A stretch of DNA of 64,000 nt, taken from positions 1,054,001-1,118,000 of the forward strand of contig NZ_CP015698.1 in the NCBI RefSeq assembly GCF_002163715.1, read 5' to 3'. Below the pieces are notes generated by a model, which made no database searches, was not told the DNA's origin, and saw only the letters and a program-made list of their open reading frames with translations. The position numbers and the translations under genes are program-made. This stretch comes from Curvibacter sp. AEP1-3. GTDB taxonomy: Bacteria > Pseudomonadota > Gammaproteobacteria > Burkholderiales > Burkholderiaceae_C. This document shows positions 1 to 10,794 of this stretch, in pieces; the stretch's first letter is position 1, and each line of letters begins with the position of its first letter.

Positions 1-28
1 ACCCACCGCCGCTGACAGTTAAGCAGCG

Positions 29-829
29 CTAGCGGGTGATCTTCGGCAGGTATTTCTGCCGCAGCTGGTTGTAGCGCCCGTCCGCCTTGGACTTGAGCAA
101 GGCCTGATCCAGGCGCTTGGCAATCTCCGGCGAAATACCGGGATTCAAACCGAACCAATAGGCTGCCGAATCATCCAGCACCAAAGCGGGTACCAGCAAG
201 GCGGGATCCACGCCGGCGTTTTTGGCATTGTGCGCCGCAGCCCAGTCCAGCGACACCAGTAAGTCAAACCGTTTGGCGATGAACTTGCGCATGTTTGCCT
301 CGTCATTCACACCCAGCTCCAATCCGCCGCCGGCCGCATCCGTGGCGGGAATGGGCGCAAAACCCTGCTTTTCCAGCAACTTGGTGGACGCGGACTCAAG
401 GGTTGAGCCAATCCGGTAGGGCCGCGCATCATCCAATGTTTTGAGCACGATGTCATTGCGGTCTGCCCAGCGGTACAGCACCACACGGCGCGGACTGATG
501 GGCCCCACCCACCGGAACAAACTCTCCCGTTCGGGTGTGCGGACCATGGAGTAAATCAGGGTGTCACTCTGCCGCAGGGCACGGTCATAGGCACGGGCCC
601 ATGGCAGGGCTTGCTTGCGAACGGTTATGCCGGCGTCCGCTGCAATCATGTCCAGCAACTCACTGGAAAAACCCGTGACCTTGCCGTCCACTTCCATATT
701 CAGTGGCGGCAATTGCTCGGTGAGCGCCGTCAGTTCCACCGGCGGACCTGCGGATTGCGCCCCACCGGCCACGCCCACCAGGCAGGCCAACAAGGCGCCG
801 CGCAGGCATTGGGTCCATCTGTTTTTCAT
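29..829 (-). CDS. Periplasmic amino-acid-type solute-binding protein
   Basis: Solute-binding protein of the family that feeds polar amino-acid ABC importers (SBP family 3, HisJ/FliY type). Residues 1-27 look like a Sec signal peptide: a basic MKNRW start, a hydrophobic core ALLACLVGVAGG, and likely cleavage after AQSA. The mature part of about 240 residues fits the two-lobe fold, with a GFSSELLDMIAADAG segment near residues 53-67 and an FDLLVSLD strand in the second lobe. Length is normal for the family. No permease or ATPase gene lies in the window, so the ligand and partner are unknown and it may be an orphan. It is transcribed away from rpoD. The family is fairly sure; the substrate cannot be read from the sequence. 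Confidence 0.78.
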   Translation of the reverse strand: MKNRWTQCLRGALLACLVGVAGGAQSAGPPVELTALTEQLPPLNMEVDGKVTGFSSELLDMIAADAGITVRKQALPWARAYDRALRQSDTLIYSMVRTPERESLFRWVGPISPRRVVLYRWADRNDIVLKTLDDARPYRIGSTLESASTKLLEKQGFAPIPATDAAGGGLELGVNDEANMRKFIAKRFDLLVSLDWAAAHNAKNAGVDPALLVPALVLDDSAAYWFGLNPGISPEIAKRLDQALLKSKADGRYNQLRQKYLPKITR

Positions 830-1093
830 CCAACGACTCTTTATTTTTGAATCACAACTATAATGTCAGATTGTTTCGGCAAGAGCGACAGCAGCACCTC
901 CGGGCCAGGCCACCGTGAAACTCCACTCACAAACGGCCACCTTACCGCAAGGACTGCACTCCAAATGATCGCCCTCCCATCTTGCCAACGGGGAATCTGA
1001 TTCCCTGCCTTGCCACTACTTCGCATTTTGTGCGTAACGTAGCCGGCACCTGTCCTGTCGTTTGTTAGTTTTTTGTTGACCTGAGGTTTCTGC

Positions 1094-3397
<2,304 letters not shown>

Positions 3398-3420
3398 AGC
3401 TCTGCGGCTTTCAAGCCATT

Positions 3421-3470
3421 TAGCGCCCCAGCCCACATGCGATGTGCGCGGGGCGCTATTTTTTTGATAG
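3421..3470 (-). repeat. Dispersed palindromic repeat copy 1, acting as rpoD terminator
   Basis: A 9-bp stem (TAGCGCCCC pairing with GGGGCGCTA), with an inner CACAT-GCG-ATGTG hairpin, is followed by seven T residues, so it should stop rpoD transcription. Read on the minus strand it has the layout of the dispersed repeat: CTAT, an A-rich stretch, ATAGCGCC, CGCGCA and finally GGGGCGCTA. At 50 bases it is slightly longer than the other copies because of the inner hairpin. It lies between the rpoD stop codon and aroE. Confidence 0.85.
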
Positions 3471-3503
3471 TACCGATTTCACTTCCCGTTTATCCGACCT
3501 GTT

Positions 3504-4346
3504 ATGGCTAACGATCAACCGTACCGGCTTGCCGGTGTCATGGGCTGGCCTGTGGCCCACTCCCGCTCACCCGTCATTCACAACCACTGGATCGCCGAAC
3601 ACGGCCTGCGCGGTGCCTACGTGCTCTTGCCTGTACAACCCGAGAAGCTGGAGCAGGCCTTGCGCGCGCTACCTGTGCTGGGCATTGCCGGATGCAACCT
3701 CACTATCCCCCACAAAGTGGACGCGATGAACATCGTCGACCACGTGGATACTTTGGGGCAGCGCATCGGAGCGGTAAACACCATCGTGGTGAACGCGGAC
3801 TGCAGCTTGAGCGGGCGTAACACCGACGCGTTTGGCTTTATCCAGAGTCTGTACGAGGCCGGCAGCAGTTGGAAGCCGGCTGATGGGCCCGCTTGCGTGG
3901 TGGGCGCCGGTGGTGCTGCACGCGCCGTGATCGTCGGCTTGCTGGATGAGGGTGTGCCGGACATTCGCCTGACCAACCGCAGCGACCACAAAGCGGTGGA
4001 CATGGCACAAGAGTTCGGCCCCCGCGTGAAAGCGGTACCGTGGTCTGAACGACACGATGCTTTGGCCGGTACAGCCCTGTTGGTGAACACCACCAACCAG
4101 GGCATGCATGGTCAACCGGCGCTGGACCTGCGTTTGGACGCTTTGCCCGTGTCTGCGCTCGTGTCAGACATTGTGTATGTGCCGCTGGAGACCCCGCTGC
4201 TGGCAGCCGCTGCTGCAAGAGGTAACCCCACGGTGAATGGCTTGGGGATGCTTTTGCACCAGGCACGCCCAGCCTTTGAGGCTTGGTTCGGCCAGTTGCC
4301 CTCGGTGAGCCCTGCGCTGCTGCAAAAAGTGCTGGCGACTTTCTAG
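3504..4346 (+). CDS. aroE: Shikimate dehydrogenase (NADP+)
   Basis: Reduces 3-dehydroshikimate to shikimate with NADPH in the shikimate pathway to aromatic amino acids. The N-terminal substrate domain carries the VAHSRSP motif (about residues 17-23), the NLTIPHK catalytic-lysine motif (about 66-72), GAVNTI and GRNTDAFGF. The Rossmann cofactor domain starts with VVGAGGAARAV (near 132). NTTNQGM near 195 corresponds to the usual NATPLGM motif. At 280 aa the length is typical. It follows rpoD after a terminator, so it probably has its own promoter, although none is clear. The start ATG lies about 30 bases after the repeat. The paralogue ydiB/quinate dehydrogenase is a less likely alternative. Confidence 0.95.
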   Translation: MANDQPYRLAGVMGWPVAHSRSPVIHNHWIAEHGLRGAYVLLPVQPEKLEQALRALPVLGIAGCNLTIPHKVDAMNIVDHVDTLGQRIGAVNTIVVNADCSLSGRNTDAFGFIQSLYEAGSSWKPADGPACVVGAGGAARAVIVGLLDEGVPDIRLTNRSDHKAVDMAQEFGPRVKAVPWSERHDALAGTALLVNTTNQGMHGQPALDLRLDALPVSALVSDIVYVPLETPLLAAAAARGNPTVNGLGMLLHQARPAFEAWFGQLPSVSPALLQKVLATF

Positions 4347-4380
4347 GATGAAGGCAAGGCGCCAGCCTTGCCCGCGGGAT

Positions 4381-4668
4381 TTACGCCTCGGGTGCCGTCT
4401 TGGCGCTGCGCTCGCCCACGAAGCGAAACGCAAAAGAAAGCACTTCTTCGAGGGACAGCTCGATCGCCTGGCGCTCCTGCTCGGTCAGGTAGAACATCAT
4501 GTCCACATCGTGACGGACATAGCGGGCCGGTAGTCGGTTCAAGGCAACACAAGACACGTCGGCCAGCATGTCATTGGTGAACTCCGGGTACTGGGCTGCA
4601 CGCTGCACCACCTCTTCAAACACCAGCCGCTCGTAGTAGTTGTGAACCTGTTCAAAGTTGAAAGTCAT
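4381..4668 (-). CDS. ComFB-family protein (possible c-di-GMP receptor)
   Basis: Small 95 aa protein matching the late-competence ComFB family: an N-terminal NYYERLVFEEV helix, a central ALNRLPARYV segment (family ALNxLPPRYV) and a C-terminal SFAFRFVGERS helix. The zinc-type cysteines of Bacillus ComFB are absent, with one Cys only. The start is set at the ATG encoding MTFNFEQ because GGAGG sits 10 bases upstream; an upstream in-frame ATG would add ten residues but has no such site. Members in cyanobacteria have been reported to bind cyclic di-GMP; applying that here is inference. It converges on aroE and diverges from the HxlR gene. comEC is far away, so no competence operon is implied. Confidence 0.75.
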   Translation of the reverse strand: MTFNFEQVHNYYERLVFEEVVQRAAQYPEFTNDMLADVSCVALNRLPARYVRHDVDMMFYLTEQERQAIELSLEEVLSFAFRFVGERSAKTAPEA

Positions 4669-4821
4669 GGTGCGGCTGCCTCCGGAAAAGTCGATCACGC
4701 GATGCTAACCGGCAACCATAGCACCCGAGTCGCTGAGTGACAAGTACAGACACGACATAAACGCCACTTCGGCAATTTGTAGGGGTGACGCCCTGTTTAC
4801 ATGCGTTAACAGCTATGAAAC

Positions 4822-4850
4822 TTGTAGCAGCTGAAAAACTGCGCTATAGT
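4822..4850 (+). promoter_or_regulatory. Sigma-70 promoter for the HxlR-type regulator gene
   Basis: TTGTAG and TATAGT are separated by 17 bases, a good sigma-70 match. Transcription would begin near 4857, giving a leader of about 70 bases before the ATG at 4929. This supports the short start of the downstream gene over the longer open frame, whose first codons lie upstream of the promoter. Confidence 0.65.
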
Positions 4851-4928
4851 TTCTCCTCGATTTCGATTTGGTGGCCCGACGCCGCCGAACCGCCGGAACC
4901 AAAAGTACCAACAACAAAGGGCAAGGTA

Positions 4929-5240
4929 ATGAGTGCAAAAGAAACGGTCGCAGTGGGACAACTGTTGGAATTGCTGGAATCCCGTTATGCGATACGCGTT
5001 TTGTGGGCCTTGCGCGACGGCCATGCCCAGACCTTCCGCCTTTTGCAGGACAGCGTGGGCGGCATCACCCCCAACACCCTGAACACCCGTATCAAGGAAC
5101 TGCGCGAAGCAGGCCTCCTCACCCACGGCTCCGATGGCTACGTGGTCACCGCCGCAGGCGCTGACTTGCTCAAGCGTTTGGGCGACCTGCAGGCGTTTGC
5201 CGTGAAGTGGTCGACCGCACAAGCCAAAAAGACCAAATAA
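4929..5240 (+). CDS. HxlR-type winged-helix transcriptional regulator
   Basis: A 103 aa DNA-binding protein. After a short start (MSAKETVAVGQ) comes the HxlR-like core: LESRYAIRVLWALRDG resembles the family's GGKWxxxILxxL segment. The recognition region GGITPNTLNTRIKELREAGL is typical of MarR/HxlR winged helices, followed by the wing and a YVVTAAGADLLKRL helix. Length fits single-domain members. There is no sensor domain, and the Cys used by redox-sensing relatives such as YodB/HypR is missing. The ATG was chosen because a promoter lies just upstream and AAGGGCAAGG precedes it. The target genes are unknown. It is followed by its own terminator. Confidence 0.75.
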   Translation: MSAKETVAVGQLLELLESRYAIRVLWALRDGHAQTFRLLQDSVGGITPNTLNTRIKELREAGLLTHGSDGYVVTAAGADLLKRLGDLQAFAVKWSTAQAKKTK

Positions 5241-5276
5241 ACCCCGCCCGGCCGCATCGCGGCCTGTGCACCACAG

Positions 5277-5301
5277 GACAGGCTATGCCTGTCTTTTTTT
5301 T
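5277..5301 (+). terminator. Rho-independent terminator of the HxlR-type gene
   Basis: GACAGGC-TAT-GCCTGTC forms a 7-bp stem with a 3-base loop, followed by eight T residues. It lies about 35 bases after the stop codon and separates this gene from the FKBP gene. Confidence 0.85.
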
Positions 5302-5335
5302 GCGTGGGGCATAATTTAGGGTTTTTCCGGCCGCC

Positions 5336-5377
5336 GGCGCCCATCGCGCATGCGCGGCCAGCTCCTGTTTTTATAGC
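5336..5377 (-). repeat. Dispersed palindromic repeat copy 2
   Basis: On the minus strand it reads GCTATAAAAA, GGAGCTGGC, CGCGCATGCGCG and ATGGGCGCC. It lies in the leader of the FKBP gene and ends 14 bases before the start codon, immediately upstream of the ribosome-binding site. Confidence 0.75.
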
Positions 5378-5391
5378 AAAAGGATGTGACT

Positions 5392-5745
5392 ATGCCTACT
5401 ACTGCCAGCGGACTCCAGTTTGAAGACACGATTGAAGGTACCGGCGACGAAGCCAAAAAAGGCCAAAGCGTGACCGTGCACTACACCGGTTGGCTGTACA
5501 ACGATGGCGTTCAAGGTGCCAAGTTCGACTCCAGCAAAGACCGCAACGATCCGTTCGTGTTCCACCTGGGTGCCGGCATGGTGATCCGCGGTTGGGACGA
5601 AGGCGTGGCCGGCATGAAGGTCGGCGGTGCCCGCACCCTGATCATCCCCGCAGCATTGGGCTACGGCTCCCGGGGCGCAGGTGGCGTGATCCCTCCCAAT
5701 GCCACCCTGAAATTCGATGTGGAGTTGCTGGGCGTTCGCGGCTAA
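5392..5745 (+). CDS. FKBP-type peptidyl-prolyl cis-trans isomerase
   Basis: Folding catalyst that isomerises X-Pro bonds. It is a single FKBP domain of 117 aa without signal peptide, so cytoplasmic. Family landmarks are VTVHYTGWLYNDG, FDSSKDR, FHLGAGMVIRGWDEGVAGM, the LIIPAALGYGSRGAGG loop and the IPPNATLKFDVELL strand, all in order. The ATG was chosen over a GTG two codons earlier because AAAAGGA sits eight bases upstream of it. It sits just before grpE-dnaK-dnaJ, consistent with a role in protein folding, but a heat-shock promoter starts after it, so it need not be co-regulated. A dispersed repeat lies in its leader. Confidence 0.93.
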   Translation: MPTTASGLQFEDTIEGTGDEAKKGQSVTVHYTGWLYNDGVQGAKFDSSKDRNDPFVFHLGAGMVIRGWDEGVAGMKVGGARTLIIPAALGYGSRGAGGVIPPNATLKFDVELLGVRG

Positions 5746-5779
5746 TCCCGCCAACTTCTGCCTGCTTCAGTGAATTTGA

Positions 5780-5802
5780 CCGGATATCGCAAAGATATCC
5801 GG
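5780..5802. other. Perfect inverted repeat between FKBP gene and grpE
   Basis: CCGGATATC and GATATCCGG form a 9-bp perfect stem around a GCAAA loop. No T run follows, so it is a poor intrinsic terminator. It sits 9 bases upstream of the -35 box of the heat-shock promoter and could be a protein-binding site or an mRNA-end hairpin. It does not match the CIRCE/HrcA operator. Confidence 0.6.
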
Positions 5803-5811
5803 CTAGACCCC

Positions 5812-5841
5812 CTTGAAAACATGGTTATGCGTCGCCATTTA
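5812..5841 (+). promoter_or_regulatory. Sigma-32 heat-shock promoter of grpE
   Basis: CTTGAAA (preceded by CCC) and CGCCATTTA are 14 bases apart. This matches the RpoH consensus CTTGAAA / CCCCATNTA in all but one position and closely resembles E. coli dnaK P1 as I remember it. The grpE start codon lies about 33 bases after the -10 box. Confidence 0.85.
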
Positions 5842-5873
5842 GGGCGCAATCGCATTCAACCGGATTGAACCGT

Positions 5874-6434
5874 ATGTCAGATACTCCAAGCACCCCCAGC
5901 ACCCCGGCCACAGACGCCCCCCAAAGCCCCGAAGAAATTCTGGCGGCTGCGGCTGCCAACGAAGTCGACGCGCTGACCGCCGCGCAAGCTGAGCTGGCTA
6001 CCCTGAAAGCCAAGAGCGCCGAACTGGCCGACCAGTTCTTGCGCGCCAAAGCCGAAGCCGAAAACGCCCGCCGCCGCGCAGAGGACGAAATCTCCAAAGC
6101 CCGCAAGTTTGCCGTGGAAAGCTTTGCCGAGAGCATGCTGCCCGTGGCTGACAGCCTGGAAGCCGGTCTGGTAATTAAAGACGCTACCCCCGAGCAGATC
6201 CGCGAAGGCGCCCAAGCCACCCTGCGCCAATTGGTCGCGGCTCTTGAGCGCAACAAAGTGATCGCCATTGCGCCCGCTGCCGGCACCAAGTTCGACCCGC
6301 ATCAGCACCAGGCTATCAGCGTGGTGCCTTCCGAGCAGGAAGCCAACACCGTGGTCAATGTGTTGCAAAAGGGATATTCCATCGCCGACCGCGTGTTGCG
6401 CCCGGCCTTGGTCACCGTGTCTGCACCCAAGTAA
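5874..6434 (+). CDS. grpE: Nucleotide exchange factor GrpE
   Basis: Co-chaperone that releases ADP from DnaK; acts as a cytoplasmic dimer. The 186 aa protein has an N-terminal Pro/Ala-rich disordered part (residues 1-30), a long coiled-coil helix (about 35-90, including [21 protein letters not shown]) and a C-terminal beta-domain with the family signature [12 protein letters not shown] and [18 protein letters not shown]. The ATG encoding MSDTPST is preferred to a TTG three codons upstream. It is driven by the sigma-32-type promoter just upstream and is followed by dnaK after about 120 bases. Length and motifs are normal. Confidence 0.96.
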   Translation: MSDTPSTPSTPATDAPQSPEEILAAAAANEVDALTAAQAELATLKAKSAELADQFLRAKAEAENARRRAEDEISKARKFAVESFAESMLPVADSLEAGLVIKDATPEQIREGAQATLRQLVAALERNKVIAIAPAAGTKFDPHQHQAISVVPSEQEANTVVNVLQKGYSIADRVLRPALVTVSAPK

Positions 6435-6491
6435 GTGCGACAGCGCACAACCAGCTGACCGGATTGATCGTATTTTTTGAGCTTGTGGGCA

Positions 6492-6517
6492 CTTGAAACG
6501 TTTTGAGTAGCCCACAC
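6492..6517 (+). promoter_or_regulatory. Possible second heat-shock promoter in front of dnaK
   Basis: A perfect CTTGAAA -35 box for sigma-32 is followed 12 bases later by CCCACAC, a poor match to CCCCATNT. The same TTGAAA could serve sigma-70 with CTTATC near 6518 as a weak -10. The element lies inside an inverted repeat TGTGGGC (6484-6490) / GCCCACA (6510-6516). It may let dnaK be made in excess of grpE. Confidence 0.4.
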
Positions 6518-6557
6518 CTTATCCACATCTGAATTTTTAGAGTTTTAGGAGTACACC

Positions 6558-8504
6558 ATGGGAAGAATCATCGGCATTGACTTGGGAACCACCAACAGCT
6601 GCGTCGCTGTGATGGAAGGCAACACGCCCAAAGTGATCGAAAACGCCGAAGGCGCACGCACCACCCCGTCCATCATTGCGTACCAAGAAGACGGTGAAGT
6701 ATTGGTGGGCGCATCCGCCAAGCGCCAGGCCGTGACCAACCCCAAAAATACCCTGTACGCGGTGAAGCGCCTGATCGGCCGCAAGTTCACTGAAAAAGAA
6801 GTCCAAAAAGACATCGACCTGATGCCTTACACCATTGCCGCTGCCGATAACGGCGACGCATGGGTGGAAGTGCGTGGCAACAAGCTGGCGCCCCAGCAAG
6901 TCAGCGCTGACGTGCTGCGCAAGATGAAGAAGACCGCCGAAGACTACCTCGGCGAAGAAGTCACCGAGGCCGTGATCACTGTGCCTGCGTACTTCAACGA
7001 CGCACAGCGTCAGGCCACCAAAGACGCTGGCCGCATTGCCGGTCTGGACGTCAAGCGCATCATCAACGAGCCTACCGCGGCTGCCTTGGCATTCGGTATG
7101 GACAAGAATGAAAAGGGTGACCGCAAGATCGCCGTGTACGACTTGGGTGGCGGCACGTTTGACGTGTCCATCATCGAAATCGCAGACGTCGATGGTGAAA
7201 AGCAGTTCGAAGTGTTGTCCACCAACGGCGACACCTTCCTGGGCGGTGAAGACTTTGACCAGCGCGTGATCGACTTCATCATCACCGAGTTCAAGAAAGA
7301 ACAAGGCGTCGACCTGTCCAAGGACGTGCTGGCCCTGCAACGCCTGAAGGAAGCCGCTGAAAAGGCCAAGATCGAACTTTCCAGCAGCTCGCAAACCGAC
7401 ATCAACCTGCCCTACATCACTGCAGATGCGTCCGGTCCCAAGCACCTAAACATCAAGCTGACCCGCGCTAAGCTGGAGTCCTTGGTGGAAGAGCTGATCG
7501 AGCGCACCATTGCGCCTATCCGCACCGCCCTGAAAGATGCCGGCGTATCTGCATCCGACATCCACGACGTGATTCTGGTCGGCGGTATGACCCGCATGCC
7601 CAAGGTGCAAGAGAAGGTCAAGGAATTGTTCGGCAAAGAGCCACGCAAGGACGTGAACCCTGACGAAGCCGTAGCCGTGGGCGCAGCGATTCAAGGCCAA
7701 GTGCTCTCCGGTGACCGCAAAGACGTGCTGCTGTTGGACGTGACTCCCCTGTCCCTGGGTATTGAAACCCTGGGCGGTGTCATGACCAAGATGATCACCA
7801 AGAACACCACCATCCCGACCAAGTTTGCGCAGACCTTCTCGACCGCAGAAGACAACCAGCCTGCAGTGACCATCAAGGTGTTCCAGGGTGAGCGCGAAAT
7901 CGCGGCGGTGAACAAGATGCTGGGCGAATTCAACCTCGAAGGCATTCCACCCGCAGCACGCGGCACTCCCCAGATCGAAGTGTCTTTTGACATTGACGCC
8001 AACGGCATCTTGCACGTGGGCGCCAAGGACAAGGGCACCGGCAAGGAAAACAAGATCACCATCAAGGCCAACTCCGGCTTGTCGGAAGAAGAAATTCAGC
8101 AAATGGTGAAAGACGCCGAGCTGAACGCCGCTGACGACAAGAAGAAGCTCGAACTGGTACAAGCCCGTAACGAAGCTGAGGCCAACGCTCACAGTGTCAA
8201 GAAGAGCCTGGGCGAGTATGGCGACAAGCTGGACGCCGGCGAGAAGGAAAAGATCGAAGCGGCCATCAAGGACGTGGAAGACAGCCTGAAGTCTGACGAC
8301 AAGGACGCCATCAAAGCCAAGAGCGAAGCGCTGATGGCAGCCAGCCAGAAGCTGGGCGAGAAGATGTACGCTGACATGCAAGCCAAGCAAGCCGCTGAAG
8401 GCGGTGAGCAGCCTGCTGCCGCGGAACAAAGCGCACAGGGCTCCAAGCCAGCGGACGATGACAACATCGTGGACGCTGAAGTCAAAGAAGTGAAAAAAGG
8501 CTAA
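6558..8504 (+). CDS. dnaK: Hsp70 chaperone DnaK
   Basis: ATP-dependent chaperone that binds exposed hydrophobic peptides, working with DnaJ and GrpE. The nucleotide-binding domain opens with [18 protein letters not shown] (residues 4-21), with [17 protein letters not shown] near 140 and [14 protein letters not shown] near 195. The substrate-binding domain covers about 390-505 and the helical lid about 510-610, followed by a flexible Ala/Gln-rich tail ending [15 protein letters not shown]. Length (648 aa) is standard. The start is supported by TAGGAG upstream. The GrpE-binding loop typical of proteobacterial DnaK (LIGRKF, near 74) is present. A terminator lies between it and dnaJ. Confidence 0.98.
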   Translation: MGRIIGIDLGTTNSCVAVMEGNTPKVIENAEGARTTPSIIAYQEDGEVLVGASAKRQAVTNPKNTLYAVKRLIGRKFTEKEVQKDIDLMPYTIAAADNGDAWVEVRGNKLAPQQVSADVLRKMKKTAEDYLGEEVTEAVITVPAYFNDAQRQATKDAGRIAGLDVKRIINEPTAAALAFGMDKNEKGDRKIAVYDLGGGTFDVSIIEIADVDGEKQFEVLSTNGDTFLGGEDFDQRVIDFIITEFKKEQGVDLSKDVLALQRLKEAAEKAKIELSSSSQTDINLPYITADASGPKHLNIKLTRAKLESLVEELIERTIAPIRTALKDAGVSASDIHDVILVGGMTRMPKVQEKVKELFGKEPRKDVNPDEAVAVGAAIQGQVLSGDRKDVLLLDVTPLSLGIETLGGVMTKMITKNTTIPTKFAQTFSTAEDNQPAVTIKVFQGEREIAAVNKMLGEFNLEGIPPAARGTPQIEVSFDIDANGILHVGAKDKGTGKENKITIKANSGLSEEEIQQMVKDAELNAADDKKKLELVQARNEAEANAHSVKKSLGEYGDKLDAGEKEKIEAAIKDVEDSLKSDDKDAIKAKSEALMAASQKLGEKMYADMQAKQAAEGGEQPAAAEQSAQGSKPADDDNIVDAEVKEVKKG

Positions 8505-8531
8505 GCTGGCACACTAGCGCAGCACAAAGAT

Positions 8532-8569
8532 GCCGCGTTGAACGCCAATCGGGGTTCAACGCGGCTTTT
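8532..8569 (+). terminator. Terminator between dnaK and dnaJ
   Basis: GCCGCGTTGAAC pairs perfectly with GTTCAACGCGGC (12 bp) around a 10-base loop and is followed by TTTTCTGTT. Only 26 bases separate it from the dnaJ start, and no clear dnaJ promoter is visible. It may therefore act as a partial terminator that lowers DnaJ relative to DnaK. Confidence 0.8.
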
Positions 8570-8595
8570 CTGTTGTAACCAGGCAAAAGAGACAC

Positions 8596-9726
8596 ATGGC
8601 CAAACGCGACTATTACGAAATTCTGGGCATCGGAAAGACCGCTACAGAAGAAGAAATCAAAAAGGCCTATCGCAAACTGGCGATGAAGCACCACCCTGAC
8701 CGCAATCAGGGCGATGCCGCCAAAGCCGCTGAAGAGAAATTCAAAGAGGCCAAAGAGGCCTACGAGATGCTCTCTGACGCCCAGAAGCGCGCAGCCTATG
8801 ACCAGTATGGCCACGCCGGCGTGGACCCCAACCGGGGTGGCGGCGGCGGTGAGGGTTATGGCGGTTTTGCGGAAGCCTTCGGAGACATCTTCGGCGACAT
8901 GTTCGGCCAGCAGCGCGGCGGTGCACGGGGTGGACGTCAGGTCTACCGTGGCAGCGACTTGAGCTATGCCATGGAAGTCACGCTGGAAGAAGCGGCACGC
9001 GGCAAAGACGCCCAAATCCGCATCCCCAGCTGGGACAACTGCGACACCTGCAAAGGCACCGGCGCCAAGCCCGGCACCCAGGTCAAGACCTGTGGCACCT
9101 GCAACGGAGCCGGCTCCGTGCAGATGCGCCAAGGCTTCTTCAGCGTGCAGCAGACCTGCCCGACCTGCCGTGGAAACGGCAAGGTCATCCCCGACCCTTG
9201 CAATGCATGCAGTGGCCAGGGCAAGATCAAGCGCCAGAAAACCCTGGAAGTCAAAATCCCGGCGGGTATCGACGGCGGCATGCGCATCCGCAGCGCGGGC
9301 AACGGCGAACCCGGCACCAATGGCGGCCCGCCCGGGGACCTGTACATCGAGATCCGGCTCAAGAAGCACGACATTTTCGAGCGTGATGGCGATGACATCC
9401 ATTGCTCGGTGCCCATCAGCTTCATCACCGCCGCTTTGGGTGGCGAAATCGATGTGCCGACGCTGGCGGGTAAAGCAGCGATCGACATCCCCGAAGGCAC
9501 CCAGACCGGCAAGCAGTTCCGACTACGCGGCAAAGGTATCAAGGGTGTTCGCTCCAGCTACCCCGGCGATCTGTATTGCCACATCACCGTGGAAACACCG
9601 GTCAAGCTCACGGAGCACCAGCGCAAGCTGCTCAAAGAACTGGATGAATCGTTCAAAAAAGGCGGCAGCAAGCATTCGCCGTCCGGTGACAGCTGGACCG
9701 ATCGTTTGAAGAGCTTTTTCAGCTGA
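8596..9726 (+). CDS. dnaJ: Chaperone DnaJ (Hsp40, type I)
   Basis: Co-chaperone that delivers clients to DnaK and stimulates its ATPase. The J-domain fills residues 1-70 with the essential HPD motif ([11 protein letters not shown], near 34-36). A Gly-rich G/F segment follows (about 75-100). Four zinc-binding CxxC units appear: [24 protein letters not shown] and CNACSGQG (about 150-210). The two client-binding beta-barrels and the dimer end (LLKELDESF) complete the 376 aa protein, all typical of full-length type I DnaJ. It lies downstream of dnaK beyond a hairpin terminator and probably depends on read-through. Confidence 0.97.
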   Translation: MAKRDYYEILGIGKTATEEEIKKAYRKLAMKHHPDRNQGDAAKAAEEKFKEAKEAYEMLSDAQKRAAYDQYGHAGVDPNRGGGGGEGYGGFAEAFGDIFGDMFGQQRGGARGGRQVYRGSDLSYAMEVTLEEAARGKDAQIRIPSWDNCDTCKGTGAKPGTQVKTCGTCNGAGSVQMRQGFFSVQQTCPTCRGNGKVIPDPCNACSGQGKIKRQKTLEVKIPAGIDGGMRIRSAGNGEPGTNGGPPGDLYIEIRLKKHDIFERDGDDIHCSVPISFITAALGGEIDVPTLAGKAAIDIPEGTQTGKQFRLRGKGIKGVRSSYPGDLYCHITVETPVKLTEHQRKLLKELDESFKKGGSKHSPSGDSWTDRLKSFFS

Positions 9727-9764
9727 TTTTCAAGTCCGGAGGGCTTGCCCCCCAGCCTGAAATC

Positions 9765-9797
9765 AAGCCGCCGGCACTCCCCAGTCCGGCGGCTTTT
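9765..9797 (+). terminator. Terminator after dnaJ
   Basis: AAGCCGCCGG and CCGGCGGCTT form a 10-bp stem with an 11-base loop, followed by TTTTG. It ends the heat-shock cluster. Confidence 0.85.
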
Positions 9798-9834
9798 GTT
9801 ATGGTGAGATCGCCTCTGAAGGCACAATGACGAT

Positions 9835-10776
9835 ATGTCCCAACCTGTTTACCTGACCGCCGCTTTTTACAAGTTTGTTGACCTGCCGGACTACGCCGAG
9901 CGCAAGGCGCCCCTGCTGGCGTTTTGTGAAAGCCGCAAGGTCAAAGGCATGATTCTGCTGGCCCGTGAAGGCATCAACAGCACGATTGCAGGCATGCCGG
10001 ACGATGTCTATGCCGTCTTGGCTTACCTGCGTGCGGACCCACTGCTGGCCGATCTTCAGCACAAAGAATCTTTCTCTGAAAAAGCCCCCTTCTACCGGAT
10101 GAAAGTGCGCTTGAAAAAAGAGATTGTCACCATGCAGGTGCCCGGCATCAGCCCCACCAAAATGGCCGGCACCTATGTCAAGCCGGAAGACTGGAACGCC
10201 TTGATCTCCGACCCCGATGTCGTGGTCGTGGACACCCGCAACGACTACGAGGTGGAGATCGGCACCTTTACGGGCGCCATTGATCCCCGCATCAAGAGCT
10301 TTGCAGAATTGCCCGCGTGGGTCGAGCAATCCGAGCCGCTGGGGCGCTCCGGCAAGAAGCCCAAAGTGGCCATGTTTTGCACGGGCGGTATCCGCTGCGA
10401 AAAGTCCACCGCCTACATGCGCGAGCAAGGCTATGACGAGGTCTATCACCTCGAGGGTGGCATCCTCAAATACCTTGAAACCATTCCCCCGGAACAAAGC
10501 CTCTGGCAAGGCGAGTGCTTTGTTTTTGACGAGCGCGTCTCAGTAGGACATGGGCTGGTTCCGGGGCCGCATGGTCTGTGCCGTTCGTGCCGCTACCCTC
10601 TGGAGGCAGGTGCCACCGATTCCCCGCTGTATGAAGCCGGTGTCAGCTGCCCCCGCTGCCACGGGCACACCACCGACACGCAAAAGGCCAGCGCACGCGA
10701 ACGCCAGCGCCAATGGGAACTGGCCAAGGCACGGCAACAGGTGCATATCGGCGCCGTCATGCCCCACGCGGACTGA
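9835..10776 (+). CDS. trhO: tRNA uridine(34) hydroxylase TrhO (rhodanese-family)
   Basis: Oxygen-dependent enzyme that makes 5-hydroxyuridine at the wobble position of tRNA (YceA/TrhO, UPF0176). The N-terminal ferredoxin-like part includes KGMILLAREGINSTIAG (about 41-58). The rhodanese domain (about 120-225) has VVDTRNDYEVEIGTF and the catalytic-cysteine loop CTGGIRCEKSTAY (Cys near 182). The C-terminal segment carries four further cysteines, GLCRSCRYPL and VSCPRCHG, typical of the family and possibly metal-binding. Length of 313 aa is normal. The next gene starts 18 bases downstream in the same direction, so the two may be co-transcribed. Confidence 0.9.
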   Translation: MSQPVYLTAAFYKFVDLPDYAERKAPLLAFCESRKVKGMILLAREGINSTIAGMPDDVYAVLAYLRADPLLADLQHKESFSEKAPFYRMKVRLKKEIVTMQVPGISPTKMAGTYVKPEDWNALISDPDVVVVDTRNDYEVEIGTFTGAIDPRIKSFAELPAWVEQSEPLGRSGKKPKVAMFCTGGIRCEKSTAYMREQGYDEVYHLEGGILKYLETIPPEQSLWQGECFVFDERVSVGHGLVPGPHGLCRSCRYPLEAGATDSPLYEAGVSCPRCHGHTTDTQKASARERQRQWELAKARQQVHIGAVMPHAD

Positions 10777-10794
10777 CGCTGCCGGCATGAAGCC

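Noticed and set aside
4785..4928. A 48-codon N-terminal extension of the HxlR-type regulator.
   Set aside because: A good TTGTAG-17-TATAGT promoter lies within it, and the HxlR fold starts only after the later ATG.
5336..5377. The GC-rich leader of the FKBP gene as a riboswitch.
   Set aside because: It matches the dispersed repeat in layout and no known riboswitch.
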